DNA from: Botryosphaeria dothidea
Taxonomy: Eukaryota; Ascomycota; Dothideomycetes; Botryosphaeriales; Botryosphaeriaceae
Assembly (NCBI GenBank): GCA_011503125.2
Contig: WWBZ02000016.1
Coordinates: forward strand, 3,162,001 to 3,226,000
Reading direction: 5' to 3'
Length of the DNA: 64,000 nucleotides
Below, piece by piece: positions 48,074-58,512 of the stretch. The notes under the pieces are model-generated. The model was not told the origin of the DNA, searched no databases, and saw nothing but the letters and a program-made list of their open reading frames with translations. The translations under genes and the position numbers were made by a program. The first letter of the stretch is position 1, and every line of letters begins with the position of its first letter.

Positions 48074-49484
48074 GATTGCGACGGTCGTGTGCGTCGTGAG
48101 CGAGGTGAATGGGCGTGCGAGAAGGCGTGGTGGGGGGTGCCGGGGGCGGGCTGATCGGAATGCTGCGTGGATTTGTCTGGAGTTGGCTGCAGCAAAAGAA
48201 GTTCGGAGTCACCTTTTCCCCACCATGGACGTCAAAAAACACGGCCCGAGCTCTAAGCGATGCCAAGACCACCGCCAGCCGCCACCGCCCATTTCGGAGC
48301 CGCCTCTTCTCGTTTCACTTCACTTCACTACATCTCATCATCAAGCTTCAAAAGGCTGAGAAAGGACTCGAGCCGCGTCTACGTCGTATTCTCGTAAGAA
48401 AACGTCGTAATTTCAACCATGTACTGCAACATTGAAGATAAGGAACGGCCAAAGGCTGTTCAGAGTAGGCCCTCAATAATTCAATCGAGGCCTGGAAAAT
48501 GTTGAGAAAGACGTTCTAAGCGCTGCAGACAATTAAAGCTGCAATCAACAGCTCACAGAGCTCTGTCAGGACACCATCTTTGCTCGGCAAACCCTCACCA
48601 CCTGCCTCGACGGCAAAACTAACTTGTTGCTCCTCTCCATAAACGTGTCACTATCACGTGTTGCATTCACGGTTTGCACCGCCAAAGAGAGCCATCCCGT
48701 GAGCCTTGAAGCAAGCCAATCCCGCCTACTGATATCGAATAATCTCATTGACGCTTATGATTTTGGCGATGATAGGCTATCACTGTTGTTCTTGACCGAA
48801 TGCAGTTTTCAGACGCAGCCTACTCTTTGGCAGACGCCAACTATTTCGCTTGTACGCACTATTGCAATTGTTTGCATTGACACTGCCCTTGGGAGGCATT
48901 CGCGCTGTCTTGGATGTGCACTCATCGCGCGAGCGCGAGCGCCTCAGTGCCGCCGTCCTCTCTTCCTTCCTCTTCACCACCATCACGTGCACACCTCTCC
49001 CTCCCGCCCTACCTCTCTCTATACTCACAGGTGGAACCACGCCACCAGTTCCCTGAGCATTTGCATCGGGTTGAGAAGAAAGGATCCATCGATGGTCTCG
49101 CCCTCACAATGGCTGGGAAACGAGGCCGCCGGGCCAAAGAGGCCGATATAAGAAACTAATGTAAGCAGCGATAGAACAACATCCATCATCAGATCAGCGC
49201 ACTACCTTGCTCACCAGCGTCACTACTGTCATTCTCTAGGCCGGCTTCAGAAACAGTATCAGCAGCTCCTTCAACAGCTCCTTCAACGGTACCTCTCAGC
49301 GACGGGTTCAGAGGAGCATTTAACAGCGCCTTTATTTAAAATGATTAATTGCTCTCCTTACTTCTCATTCACAACAGTGTTAAGACAAAGTATAATACAT
49401 AGTTTAGAGTACGATATAAAGACGAAGGAACTCTATTATCTATCGAGTAAAGGTTAAGGCTATCGCGCTTTTAGTTGCGCCTCG
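48074..49484. other. Intergenic, with AT-rich patch
   Basis: The left part is the eIF2 gamma promoter. A patch at about 49,320-49,480 is distinctly AT-rich compared with its surroundings and could be a decayed repeat. No gene seen. Confidence 0.5.
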
Positions 49485-50124
49485 TTATTTGTAGGAGACT
49501 CCACAGACAGGGTATATGTCCTCCCTGTTAATGTACTTCCAATCGCGGAGGAAGTCTGGACGTTTGATTTCGACCTGGAAATGCTTTCCTTGCTGACCCT
49601 TTAACTGTGACGGTCCGGCATTTTCAGTTCCAGGCTTTCGGAAAAGGCTCTTTATCGTGATCCACAAGGCCTCGATACGGAGCCTCCACAGACACTTGGC
49701 CAGCACGACCTCGTCCGGCACCGTTAATCCCCTCGGAGCAACATCGCTGACCCATACGCCGTTCCCATCCTTCTTGAATGGTGGACGAGACGTCCCGTTT
49801 TCTGCATATTTTTGCAAGTCCGCGAGCACCATCTGTCTTCTTCTTCTCCTCTGGTACTCCCTAGTGGTGGACTTGCTACCGGCTGGCTTGGCGCGGGAGG
49901 CGAGTGTGCGGTTCTTCTTGTTGGCACGAGGAAGCTGCGCATGGACCTGGGCTGCTACGGTGCTTCTTGGCAGGTAATGGTGATGCTGTTTGTTGTTGTG
50001 CTTGTTGTCGCCTTGCGAGAGACCTAGACTCTGAAGGGAAGTCGTCAGTGTATGTGATATTGATTGACCGGCAATTGAGGGGCATTACATCCTTGCACAG
50101 CTGGTAGCCAGAGGCGGACGGCAT
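49485..50124 (-). CDS. Hypothetical protein, basic, unrecognised
   Basis: Two exons, 50124-50089 (36 nt) and 50030-49485, with a 58-bp intron (GTAATG donor, ACTGAC branch, CTTCAG acceptor) giving 193 aa. Without the intron the N-terminal frame ends early; with it the frame is continuous, which is my main support. The product starts MPSASGYQLCKD, has a His/Asn/Lys/Gln-rich stretch (NKHNNKQHHHYLPR), a basic middle (REYQRRRRRQMVLADLQKYAENG) and a more globular C-terminus (LTVPDEVVLAKCLWRLRIEALWITIKSLF and FLRDWKYINREDIYPVCGV). There is no signal peptide, membrane helix or domain I recognise. It sits next to an AT-rich patch between housekeeping genes, so it may be lineage-specific. The model could be wrong at its 5' end. 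Confidence 0.55.
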
Positions 50125-50698
50125 AGTAAATAGTCTGAGGTTGGGGGTGTTGAGATACAGACAAAGTACTTTGGAGGTTGGGGGCTCTTTATCTTGTGGA
50201 TTCAGGATCACAGTTACACTCTGGAATATGGGAGACAATGCTGAAGGTATGAAAGGATCCGATTGCGTTCAATAGCGTATGTTTGATGAGACAATAGTGG
50301 ACTTCTATGATTCAGATGATGAGCTTCAGATGCTCCTCCCTAGATCTCTGTCAGAAGTCCGTCGCGAGCATGTTGTGTTGGGATTTGAAGGTGCGACGGA
50401 TGCAATGAGGCATCCTTCATGGGGCTGTCTGTCAAGTAGGTACAAACGTGAAGAGTAGACTCAATGCACATACCCGCCAGTGCGGTGATAACCAAGGCGA
50501 GCTGTTTGCGGTGCAGGAGAGTAAGCCTCGGATTTCTGCAACGAAGCACAATGAAAGTGGATGGAAGAAAGGGGAGCTCGAAGTCATTAAATGGCCATTT
50601 CTATGCCCATTAGAGCGAATTTCATACTCTATTTCCCTTGACCGAAGCTCCAAAACCGTGAATGCGTACCCCATAACGACCACTCGACGACCATCCAC
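50125..50698. other. Intergenic, 3' flank of proteasome beta6 gene
   Basis: It contains the upstream region of the 193-aa gene and the 3' UTR of the beta6 gene. Only short ORFs, with no features. Confidence 0.55.
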
Positions 50699-51559
50699 TT
50701 AATCCTTCTTCAGATCCTTGTAGACCTCTTCGATGCCGTCCTTCGTAATAATCATCATCTGCAGGCCGTCACCGACCTCGATATGTCTCTCCACAGCGCT
50801 GCTGAAAGCATCGTGCACCAGCGACTCGACGTGGTCGCGAGGCAGCGGGTCGCGAGGCTTCTCCTCAAGGGCGTGGCCGACACCGGAGCCGGGAATATAC
50901 TGGTTCTTGAAGTTGACCTGATTGTCGAGGAAGGGCATGATGAGCGAGGCGGCAGCACCACCGGCACGGCACTGTTCGCGCTCGTAGCTGCCGACGGGGT
51001 CATAGCTGTAGAGGGCACCGCGGCCCTCCTCGTCCAGACCGCCCAGGATAGCGTGCACGTAGAAGGGGAAGAAGCGCTTGCCGTACAGGATGTGGCTGAG
51101 GCGTTGGGCGCAGGCGGCCACCGACATGGGCTTGCCGTGCTGGTACTTGTACATCTTGACGATGGTGTCGAGGCGCTCCTTCAGCGCGGCGCCATCAGCA
51201 GCGAAGCCGACCACCGACAGCACGATGGTTGCGCCCTCGTTTTCCGGACCCTCACCACCGATCTTAAAGAGCTTCGGCTGGAAGCGCGTGTTGATGTTGT
51301 AGCCGGATGTGCTGCGAGTGTCGCCAGCGATGATGGTGAAGTCTTTACCGGAGATACCAAGCGTGGAGCCGCCGTTGTCAGTGTAGCTGTGAAGGTATAG
51401 TTAGTCCAGTGTGCCGTAGTGCTTCGGAATCGCTTTGCAAGCTTACGGGTTGAATGCATGTTGCCTCACGCCTGATGCTTGTGTTGCCGTCATGGGCGTC
51501 TGTCTGAAAGAGTATCCGGGGCCGCTCTGGGGCGGGGCAGCGTTGAAGATGGCGGCCAT
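50699..51559 (-). CDS. PRE7: 20S proteasome subunit beta type-1 (beta6, C5)
   Basis: Two exons, 51559-51447 and 51386-50699, with a 60-bp intron (GTAAGC donor, ACTAAC branch), giving 266 aa. This is a non-catalytic beta ring subunit of the 20S core. Key blocks are FNPYTDNGGSTLGISGKDFTIIAGDTR across the junction, then SGYNINTRFQPKLFKI, ILYGKRFFPFYVHAILGGLDEEGRGALYSYDPVGSYERE and GLQMMIITKDGIEEVYKDLKKD. The beta6 Thr is not processed to an active site. The N-terminal leader of about 37 residues (MAAIFNAAPPQSGPG) is longer than in yeast. It shares a 217-bp divergent promoter with the HCNGP-like gene. Confidence 0.96.
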
Positions 51560-51776
51560 GGTGTGTGAGAGGTTGCAGTCGAGGTGGATGATCGTTCTCT
51601 GAGGTATTGATGGCTTGGAGACGGTTGTTATAGAAGGCGGGCGGCGAAGGCGGGAGTGATGTCGGAGCTGTGAAGCTCACGTAGCTGCGAGCTGCCTGGA
51701 CACGCCAAGACATCGGACTCTCTAAGCTCGACATCACCGCCGCAAGCCACTTCCACTCAACACCAACCCTGCGAAA
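51560..51776. promoter_or_regulatory. Divergent promoter of PRE7 and the HCNGP-like gene
   Basis: Only 217 bp separate the two start codons, so the promoters must overlap. A CACGTAG core within agctcacgtagctgcgagct at about 51,676 forms a partial palindrome. No yeast Rpn4-type GGTGGCAAA element is visible. Confidence 0.5.
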
Positions 51777-52858
51777 ATGCTAGGTCTCGATGACTACAGT
51801 AGCAGCGACGACGAGGACACTAAGGTAACCCAGGCCGATGAGGTAAGAATGCGCACGTAGCTGCAACCGCAGAATTGGGCAGATGGCTATTAATAACTAC
51901 AAATATTAGACGAACAAAACAACTCTTCCAACGCCTGCTGAACCGGCAGTGGATACACCCAGTAAGACGCCAATTGAATATTTTGCAGTTGCATAACTTC
52001 TTGGTTAACCCTGTAGCAGTAGACGGCAAGGAGCCAACCGCGCCGGACCAGAACACCACTGCCCAACCCGTGGAAACTGCTCCGCCCGCAGAGGCAGAGG
52101 CAGAGGCAGAGCCCACGCCCGGCCCTTCCCTCCCGCCTGCCACTGAAGACCTCTACGCAGACACGCCTGCTCCTGGTCCTGCAGCGCCACTCTCAGCACA
52201 GCTGGGCGATCCCAGTGGCGCCATTTCCGCACCTCAGTCGCCCTACTCCGCAGGCCGCGCCATGGTGCGCAATCTGACCATGCCGCCTGTCCCCAACTTT
52301 GACATCCCTCCCTCGCCACCCGGATCGCCACCTCCGAAGACAACAGCACAGTTTGCGCACTTTTTGGAGATCAAAAAGAAGGGTGTCCATTTCAACGAGC
52401 GTCTAGAGAATTCATCGGCATTGCGCAATCCAAGCTTACTGCACAAGCTTCGCGGATTTGCTGGGATTGATGATGGGGCTCAATATGCGACGACTCTTCC
52501 CGCGGAAGTGGCGGTTCCAACGACATTTCCTTCTTGGGCGTATGCAGAGCAGTTGGGTAAGAGGCAGCAGGAAATCACCAAGAAGCGGGAGGAGGAACAA
52601 AAGAAGACCCAGAGGGATGCACTGGAATTTGTACCAGCGAGCGGATCAGGTTCGTCTGGCTTGGGTGTTGGCGATGGCAAAGCAACTACTAGTATGGCTG
52701 AAAGGGTCAGGGCAGGACTCAGCCGTGAAGGATCTGGATCGCCGCAGGTCTCGGACAGCGGAAAACGTAGGGATAGCGACCGGCGCGACCGCGACTATGA
52801 TGACAGACGGAAGAGGAGCAGATTCAGGAGCAGGTCCAGGTCTCCGCGTCGGAGATAG
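51777..52858 (+). CDS. HCNGP/SAP30BP-like nuclear protein
   Basis: Three exons: 51777-51842, 51910-51961 (52 nt) and 52020-52858, with introns of 67 and 58 bp, giving 318 aa. The N-terminus MLGLDDYSSSDDED is typical of this family of small nuclear proteins linked to transcription and splicing (human SAP30BP). The conserved HCNGP core is in the last exon: FDIPPSPPGSPPPKTTAQFAHFLEIKKKGVHFNERLENSSALRNPSLLHKL, then the QYATTLP block and WAYAEQLGKRQQEITKKREEEQ. An AEAEAEAE repeat and a Pro-rich stretch precede it; an RS-like tail (KRSRFRSRSRSPRRR) ends it, suggesting splicing contact. The exon-2 to exon-3 acceptor was chosen because it restores frame. Confidence 0.86.
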
Positions 52859-53284
52859 AGATGAAATACTGGATCCAGGAAGGACGGGGCTTGAGGCTTG
52901 CGTGAGATATGAGCGGTTCCATCCACTGATGAAAAATTGGCGGTGCGAGAGAGAGAACGTAAAGGCTTCGATAATACCCAGTTCCATACAAAAACAAATG
53001 CAAAGACGCTTCTTATACAAAAGAATTAAAGGTCCATAGCCATATACGATAAGGTGATGAGCGAGTGTTTGATTGGATGGCTAGGCGCAACAAGCGCGGG
53101 CCAGGCAGTGAGGGCGCGCGGCGGCCGGCAACCTAGAGCTCTGGAGCTCAGCACCACAACCACCAACGCCATCACCTCCGTCTGCCACTGCCATCGTCCA
53201 CCACCACACCGCCACCTCTCCGACCGACGCTCTCCACCCATCCTGCGCCGCCTTCATCTACACGCTTCCTTCACCTCCGTAGCC
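52859..53284. other. Intergenic, between the HCNGP-like and PRE4 genes
   Basis: 426 bp between genes in the same orientation. The last 150 bp are C-rich with CACC repeats, as in fungal promoters. No gene. Confidence 0.55.
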
Positions 53285-54235
53285 ATGAACCACTTCCCTC
53301 AAGCCTGGGGCAGGGTAAGCTAGCTACAGAAGCCTTGCAACGAGTGACATTGCAGCTAATGCGGTGACATTGTCAACAGCCCAGAGACGACGTCTATGGC
53401 GCCTATGACCACTCCTACCTTCAGACCGACGGTCCTACACAACACACCCAACAACCCATCGTGACGGGCACCAGCGTGGTGGCAGTGAAGTATAAGGACG
53501 GCGTCGTCATTGCCGCCGACAATCTAGGTACATCGACACCACGACAGGCTTCTACTTGACACCATGAATCAAACCTGCTGACACACTCTCCTCCGTATAG
53601 CATCATATGGCTCCCTCGCACGCTTCACGGACGTCAAGCGCCTCCGCGTCTTCAACAAATCCGTCATCGGCTTCGGCGGCGACGTGTCGGACATGCAGTA
53701 CCTAGACCGGCTGCTGACCTCGCTGTCCATCCGCGAGGACTATGGGCAGCATGAGTCGGCCGAGGACAACGACGCGCCGTCGCCGGCGCTCAACGCCAAG
53801 AACCTGCATACGTACCTGTCCAAGGTGCTGTACCGGCGCCGCTCCGAGTTCAACCCGCTGTGGAACGTGCTGCTCATCGCCGGCTTCGACCACGACGGCG
53901 TGACGCCCTTCCTCGCCCACGCCGACCTGCTCGGCACCACCTTCTCCGCCCCGGCCCTCGCCACCGGCTTCGGCGCCCACCTGGCCACGCCCATCCTGCG
54001 CAAGCGCGTCCCCGACGAGGAGGCCTCGCGCAAGCTGAGCAAGGAGGACGCCATCACCCTTGTCAAGGACTGCATGAAGGTGCTCTTCTATCGCGATGCT
54101 CGCAGCTTGGACCGCTACTCAATCGCCGTTATCGAGAACGGCCGTGATATCGACCTCAAGGAAGACGAGAAGTTGGAGAGCCAGAGCTGGGCGTTCGCGG
54201 AGAGGATTAGGGGTTACGGTACTCAGGTTAACTAA
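53285..54235 (+). CDS. PRE4: 20S proteasome subunit beta type-4 (beta7)
   Basis: Three exons: 53285-53314 (30 nt), 53380-53527 and 53601-54235, with introns of 65 and 73 bp, giving 270 aa. It is a non-catalytic beta-ring subunit. [34 protein letters not shown] spans the second junction and is the beta7 signature, with TGTSV replacing the active Thr start. The region [52 protein letters not shown] and [20 protein letters not shown] are all consistent. A 40-residue N-terminal leader contains [21 protein letters not shown]. The length is close to the family norm. The codon usage is strongly GC3-rich, as in PRE7. Confidence 0.95.
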
Positions 54236-55039
54236 AAGCATCTATGCGTCGGAGATGAAATTCTGGCGCGGAGTACTTGTTGTCGATGGCTACGATGAGG
54301 AAGATTCGACAGAAAACATTTTGATAGAAGGACAATGAATGGAGCTACGGGAGGCTGAGGCGATGCATGGCCGAAATGAATGATAGAATTCACTGGAAAT
54401 CATGCAGTCACCATGCACGGGAGTGGATAACGATAAGTCGGCTTGCCGCTTTAATGGTGGCTCTTCATGAGAAAGGAATATTACGATTGTAACTCCTTCC
54501 AGGTTTCCCATCTATAATGCCCTATGGAGTAATATGAGATCTAACCTGAAGCACGATATACCACCTAAATGAACCAGAATCAAAATTCAAATTGAGTGGC
54601 TAAACGTGGGCTCCGGGGTCCCGACGTTAATGATGACGATGCACCTGAGTATTATCAAACAATGTCTTCACCATGGACTTGTGGCAACCCTCAAAAGAGC
54701 CAAACCACAGCGGCAATCTTAAATTTACAGTTTATGATGGCTCATTACTGAAATACACGTTATCTACTAATGGGGCTCGTGGGATTTCCAACGGAGCGCT
54801 CTTCAGACCATTTGGCCTCCCAACGTCAGAATGCCTTAAACGCCAGTCCTCTCAAATGCTGGTATCAAAGATTAAAAAAAACAGGAAAGTGCCCACACTA
54901 CCAAATGAAAGGCACCCCGACAAAGGAGAAATATACATCCCCACCGTCTTCGCTCGTCATGTGCTCTCGTCATCATGATTATGTTCACAAAATGAATACT
55001 TTAAAGTTTGTACAGCCCTCAACCACACGCCCTGTCGAC
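54236..55039. other. Convergent intergenic, PRE4 and SFK1-like 3' flanks
   Basis: AT-richer than its surroundings. One 101-codon ORF (54,673-54,978, plus) reads somewhat protein-like but has no domain and lies in the likely 3' UTR zone. Confidence 0.5.
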
Positions 55040-56057
55040 CTAAAAGTAGCCAGGAGTGGGCTTGTTGCGCTGAGGATGGCCATCAGGGTAGTAAGTTTGC
55101 CCGTTGATGCCGGGGTGGTTCGAGTGACCGTCTGCAACAAGACCGTTGGGAGCGGCAGTGGTATTTGCGTAATGTCTGGTGCCACTACCGTTGAATTGGC
55201 CGCTGGGATACACGTTGGGGCCCGGGGCACCAACACCGACGGCATGATCCTGGTACAAACCGGTCTGGCTGCTGCCTGAGTTGGCCTCAGCTTCAACCAT
55301 GCCGATGCTTGTCTCCTTGCTGTGGTGGTGCTTGGTACGCAGCGCTGGGACGAAGTCGATGGCGAAAGACCAGACGTAAAAGGCGTAGATGAGAGCAATG
55401 ATCCACTCGATGACTGCGGCTTCGTTGCGGTGATGTCGGTTGCCCAAGACGCCAAATGCGATAGCCAAGCCCAGTTCAACGAAGATGAAAAGGAGCTTCA
55501 TGTAGAAAGATCCGCGAAGAAACTTGCTGTCGCGGTGGCGAACGCCGAGGCGCTGGTATTCGATGCAAACGAAGATCGCAGACACGATGTAACCGCCGAT
55601 AAAAAGGCAAAGGAATACATCGTGCAATTTAGGATGCCTCTTGGTATCGAAGATGGCGAGGAGAATCAAGCCAGCCGCACCAACAATGGAGCCAAGAATC
55701 GCGAGGATGGAGCAGACCTTCTGCCACAAGGAAGTGTTCGGGTGAAGGCGTCCCGTATGACGCAGGTAGCGCTCGATGATGAAGACGAGATCGAATGTCA
55801 CGACGGACGCAGCACCCATGGCGATGAACAGAGGCTTGAGCTTATCGGCTCCCACATCTGATATGTAACTGCCATTCCTGTTAGTCAAGCGTCATGCTAG
55901 TAGAACTGTAAGCGACTTACGCGACCGATTGGTTGGGCTCCATGGAAACATAGTGAGGTTTTCCATCCACAATCCATGTTAATAGCATGGCAAGAAGCAT
56001 CGCAAGCCAAACGATACCCGAAACTAACGGCACCATCCAATACTGTAGGCCCAACAT
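55040..56057 (-). CDS. SFK1: Frag1/DRAM/Sfk1-family membrane protein
   Basis: Two exons, 56057-55921 and 55868-55040, with a 52-bp intron (GTAAGT donor, GACTAAC branch) giving 321 aa. Yeast Sfk1 acts at the plasma membrane with the Stt4 PI4-kinase; that function is inferred here. Six hydrophobic segments: YWMVPLVSGIVWLAMLLAMLLTW, the helix after DVGADKLKPLFIAMGAASVV, VCSILAILGSIVGAAGLILLAIF, VFLCLFIGGYIVSAIFVCIEY, FYMKLLFIFVELGLAIAFGVLG and VIEWIIALIYAFYVWSFAIDF. The junction QSVAYISDVGA matches the family, whose loop carries ISDVGA. The C-terminal tail of about 90 residues is Gly/Asn/Pro-rich and cytosolic by prediction. The start M precedes the first helix directly, as in homologues. Confidence 0.87.
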
Positions 56058-57155
56058 GGTTGTTCCAGTTGCGGTGAGAATGAGTCGTGAAGGGTTACCG
56101 GCGAAGAAAGCGAGTCGCGTGCGCGAAAGACAGGGATTCCAAAATGCGGCTGGGAGTTGTGAGGGAAGTAAGTTCGCAAGTATGGACAAAACGAATCGAG
56201 AACAAGCCCTGGGAAGTGAGATTGTGCGGAGTAGAAGTAGTATGGAGGGCAAGGGGGCAGTGATGGGCAGAGATTGCGTAGTGCTAATGGGCAGTGTAGG
56301 ACTGTCGGCACGAATGTGGTCATACGTCATGAACCCGCCTTGTCCCGGACGGCGCCAAAGCCAACAGGGCCAGGCCCGCCTCGCGAAAAGAGCAGGAGCC
56401 ACCACGTCAATCGTGAATCTGCGGAGTCCGGTAACCCCGACATCCGGGCACCTTTGTTACTCAGGAATCCCCGAGGGTCGTGGTAGGATTCGCGGACCGT
56501 GAGGTTTGCCGGTCGACTTTTGCTCTCGTCGTTGACGCCTGCCGTCGTGGGCCGCCGACGTGGCTTGCGGCTGTGACCAGCGGCTCAGATGCTGATCATC
56601 CCGGCGGTAGCGGGCGGCTGATGACGCAGCGCGGCTGTCAGCCTCAGGCACGCTTTCTAATCCTATGACCGTTGACGTTTGACAAATGCTAAGCAAGGAG
56701 TGCAATATGATGGAAAGAAGAATCAGATGCCGCCTCGGTCAATAATACTGTTTCCTCTAGATGGATCGCAAGGTGTCTGCCTTGGTCGGGCTGCACAAGC
56801 GTCGGAGTAAATTCGAAAATCTGCACAGACATGCTTTTTGGAGTCGTCGTAAAGGCGCGGTTTACGCAATATACCACCGGAAGGCAGACGCACGTGGGCT
56901 GCGCAATATTCGGGCTGAGTGGTGATGCGGGCCTGGGCAGAGCGGAGCAACGCTGACTCTTGCTCTTGCTCTTGCGCGACCGGGCCGGAGGCGAAGGTTC
57001 GGCCGGGGGAACGGTGGGCGGTGCAATGTTGATCCGTCGTTTGTGCGTGCCAAGCCCACACTCCTCGCGCACCCAAGCGACTTTTGCGTGTCGACCGCGA
57101 AAGGCGAACCTCACCTGCGACCAACACCGTCCGACCGACTAACCCACCAGCAACC
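56058..57155. other. Divergent intergenic region between SFK1-like and eL36 genes
   Basis: 1.1 kb shared upstream region, no gene seen. The bases before 57,156 are C-rich, as usual for ribosomal-protein promoters. Confidence 0.55.
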
Positions 57156-57893
57156 ATGCCGAAGGAAGTCAAGCAGAGGTCCGGCCTCGCCCGCGGCTTG
57201 AACGCTGGCCACGTACGTTTATCCTCCCGCTCGCTGCGCCCGCGGATTTCTCGACGAAGACCCGCGGTCCCGCTGCCGCTCTGCGACCCCAATCGCTAAC
57301 AAGTTTTTGTTTCCGCCGTACAGAAAGTCACTCCCCGCACTCCCGCCACCAGGATCTCGAGGACCAAGGGCCACCTCAGCAAGCGCACCGCTTTCGTCAG
57401 GGACGTCGTCAAGGAGGTTTCCGGGTATGTGGATCCAGCCAACATACACGAGCACACCAAGTGAAGAGAAGGAGGCGAGGTGGATCAAGACGAGAGCACC
57501 TCGAGAGACTCGTCGGCCGAACGTCGAACCCGGGCAATTGGGCTCGTGGACATAGGGTTGAACATTGGCTGACGGTTTGTCTTAACAGTCTTGCCCCGTA
57601 CGAGCGTCGCGTTATCGAACTTCTCCGCAACAGCAAGGACAAGCGCGCCAGGAAGCTCGCCAAGAAGAGGGTATGTCGTCCCCCCGAACTCGCAGAGCGA
57701 ACATGCACGAACGATCGGCATCTGCACATCCGAGCGATTCCTTCCCATTTTTCTCCCATCCGCCGATATGCTCCCCAACATCAGCACAAAATACTGACTG
57801 GCGCATTAACAGCTCGGTACCTTCGGCCGTGCTAAGAGAAAGGTCGATGAGATGACCAAGGTTATCGCCGAGGCCAGGAGGGCCGGCCACTAA
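57156..57893 (+). CDS. RPL36: Large ribosomal subunit protein eL36
   Basis: Four exons: 57156-57212, 57324-57424, 57589-57670 and 57813-57893, with introns of 111, 164 and 142 bp, giving 106 aa. It is a basic 60S subunit protein. The sequence MPKEVKQRSGLARGLNAGHK, RTKGHLSKRTAFVRDVVKEV and [38 protein letters not shown] matches the family end to end and the length is normal. Intron positions all keep frame and each has GT-AG ends; intron 1 has a GCTAAC branch. The introns are two to three times longer than others in the window; I found no box C/D snoRNA motif pair in them. Confidence 0.97.
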
Positions 57894-58512
57894 GCGAGGG
57901 AAGAAGAGCTACTTTTCCGGTCAAACAGGGTTCTTTTTTCTCTTTCGCTTTCCAATGTGGGGGCGCTTATGGAACACGCTGCCTTTGCTGCTCGAAAAGA
58001 ACAAAAATGGATGGTCCTTGCATGATATGAGAGACGAGGGGACTTTCACCTCCCACCAAACATTACACCCCGGGTCAGAGGAGTCTTCCGATAGGTCTCT
58101 TACGAAAATCCGATGAAAAACGGCGTTTGCCTCCCATATTGAATGTTTCTCATGGTACAAACTGTTATGAGTTGTGTGTTCATTGGGCTTGATATGCGCA
58201 ACAACTAAGTCGCCAGGTTTAGTCAATCTTGTTGCAGCCCGGACGTGTGAAATTGTATTTGACGGGCCGTTCATATTTCTTCGAAAATCTGACGCTGTCA
58301 CGATAATGTCACCCACTGAAGTCGGAGTATTTATGGAACATGAATAGTCTCGATTCTCTTTGATTTGTCTCGCCCAGGAGCCTTTCTCATGATATCCACT
58401 TCACGAATTCTCTATCGACTTCCCGATGCTCTTTCGAATCTCGGGACTTACTACCATAAAGAAACCACCCAATGCTCTCAAATTATAAATTGAAGGAACC
58501 ACCACCTATAAC
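57894..58512. other. Convergent intergenic, eL36 and UBX-gene 3' flanks
   Basis: No gene. The sequence is AT-richer from 58,240. It is likely the terminator zone for both genes. Confidence 0.55.

Noticed and set aside
47576..48154. 192-codon plus-strand ORF opposite eIF2 gamma exon 1
   Set aside because: Antisense shadow of a conserved gene with strong codon bias.
48624..49151. 175-codon plus-strand ORF
   Set aside because: Composition random, includes low-complexity His/Pro/Ser, no homology recognised.
57213..57812. Box C/D snoRNA in eL36 introns
   Set aside because: No RTGATGA and CTGA pair with suitable spacing was found.
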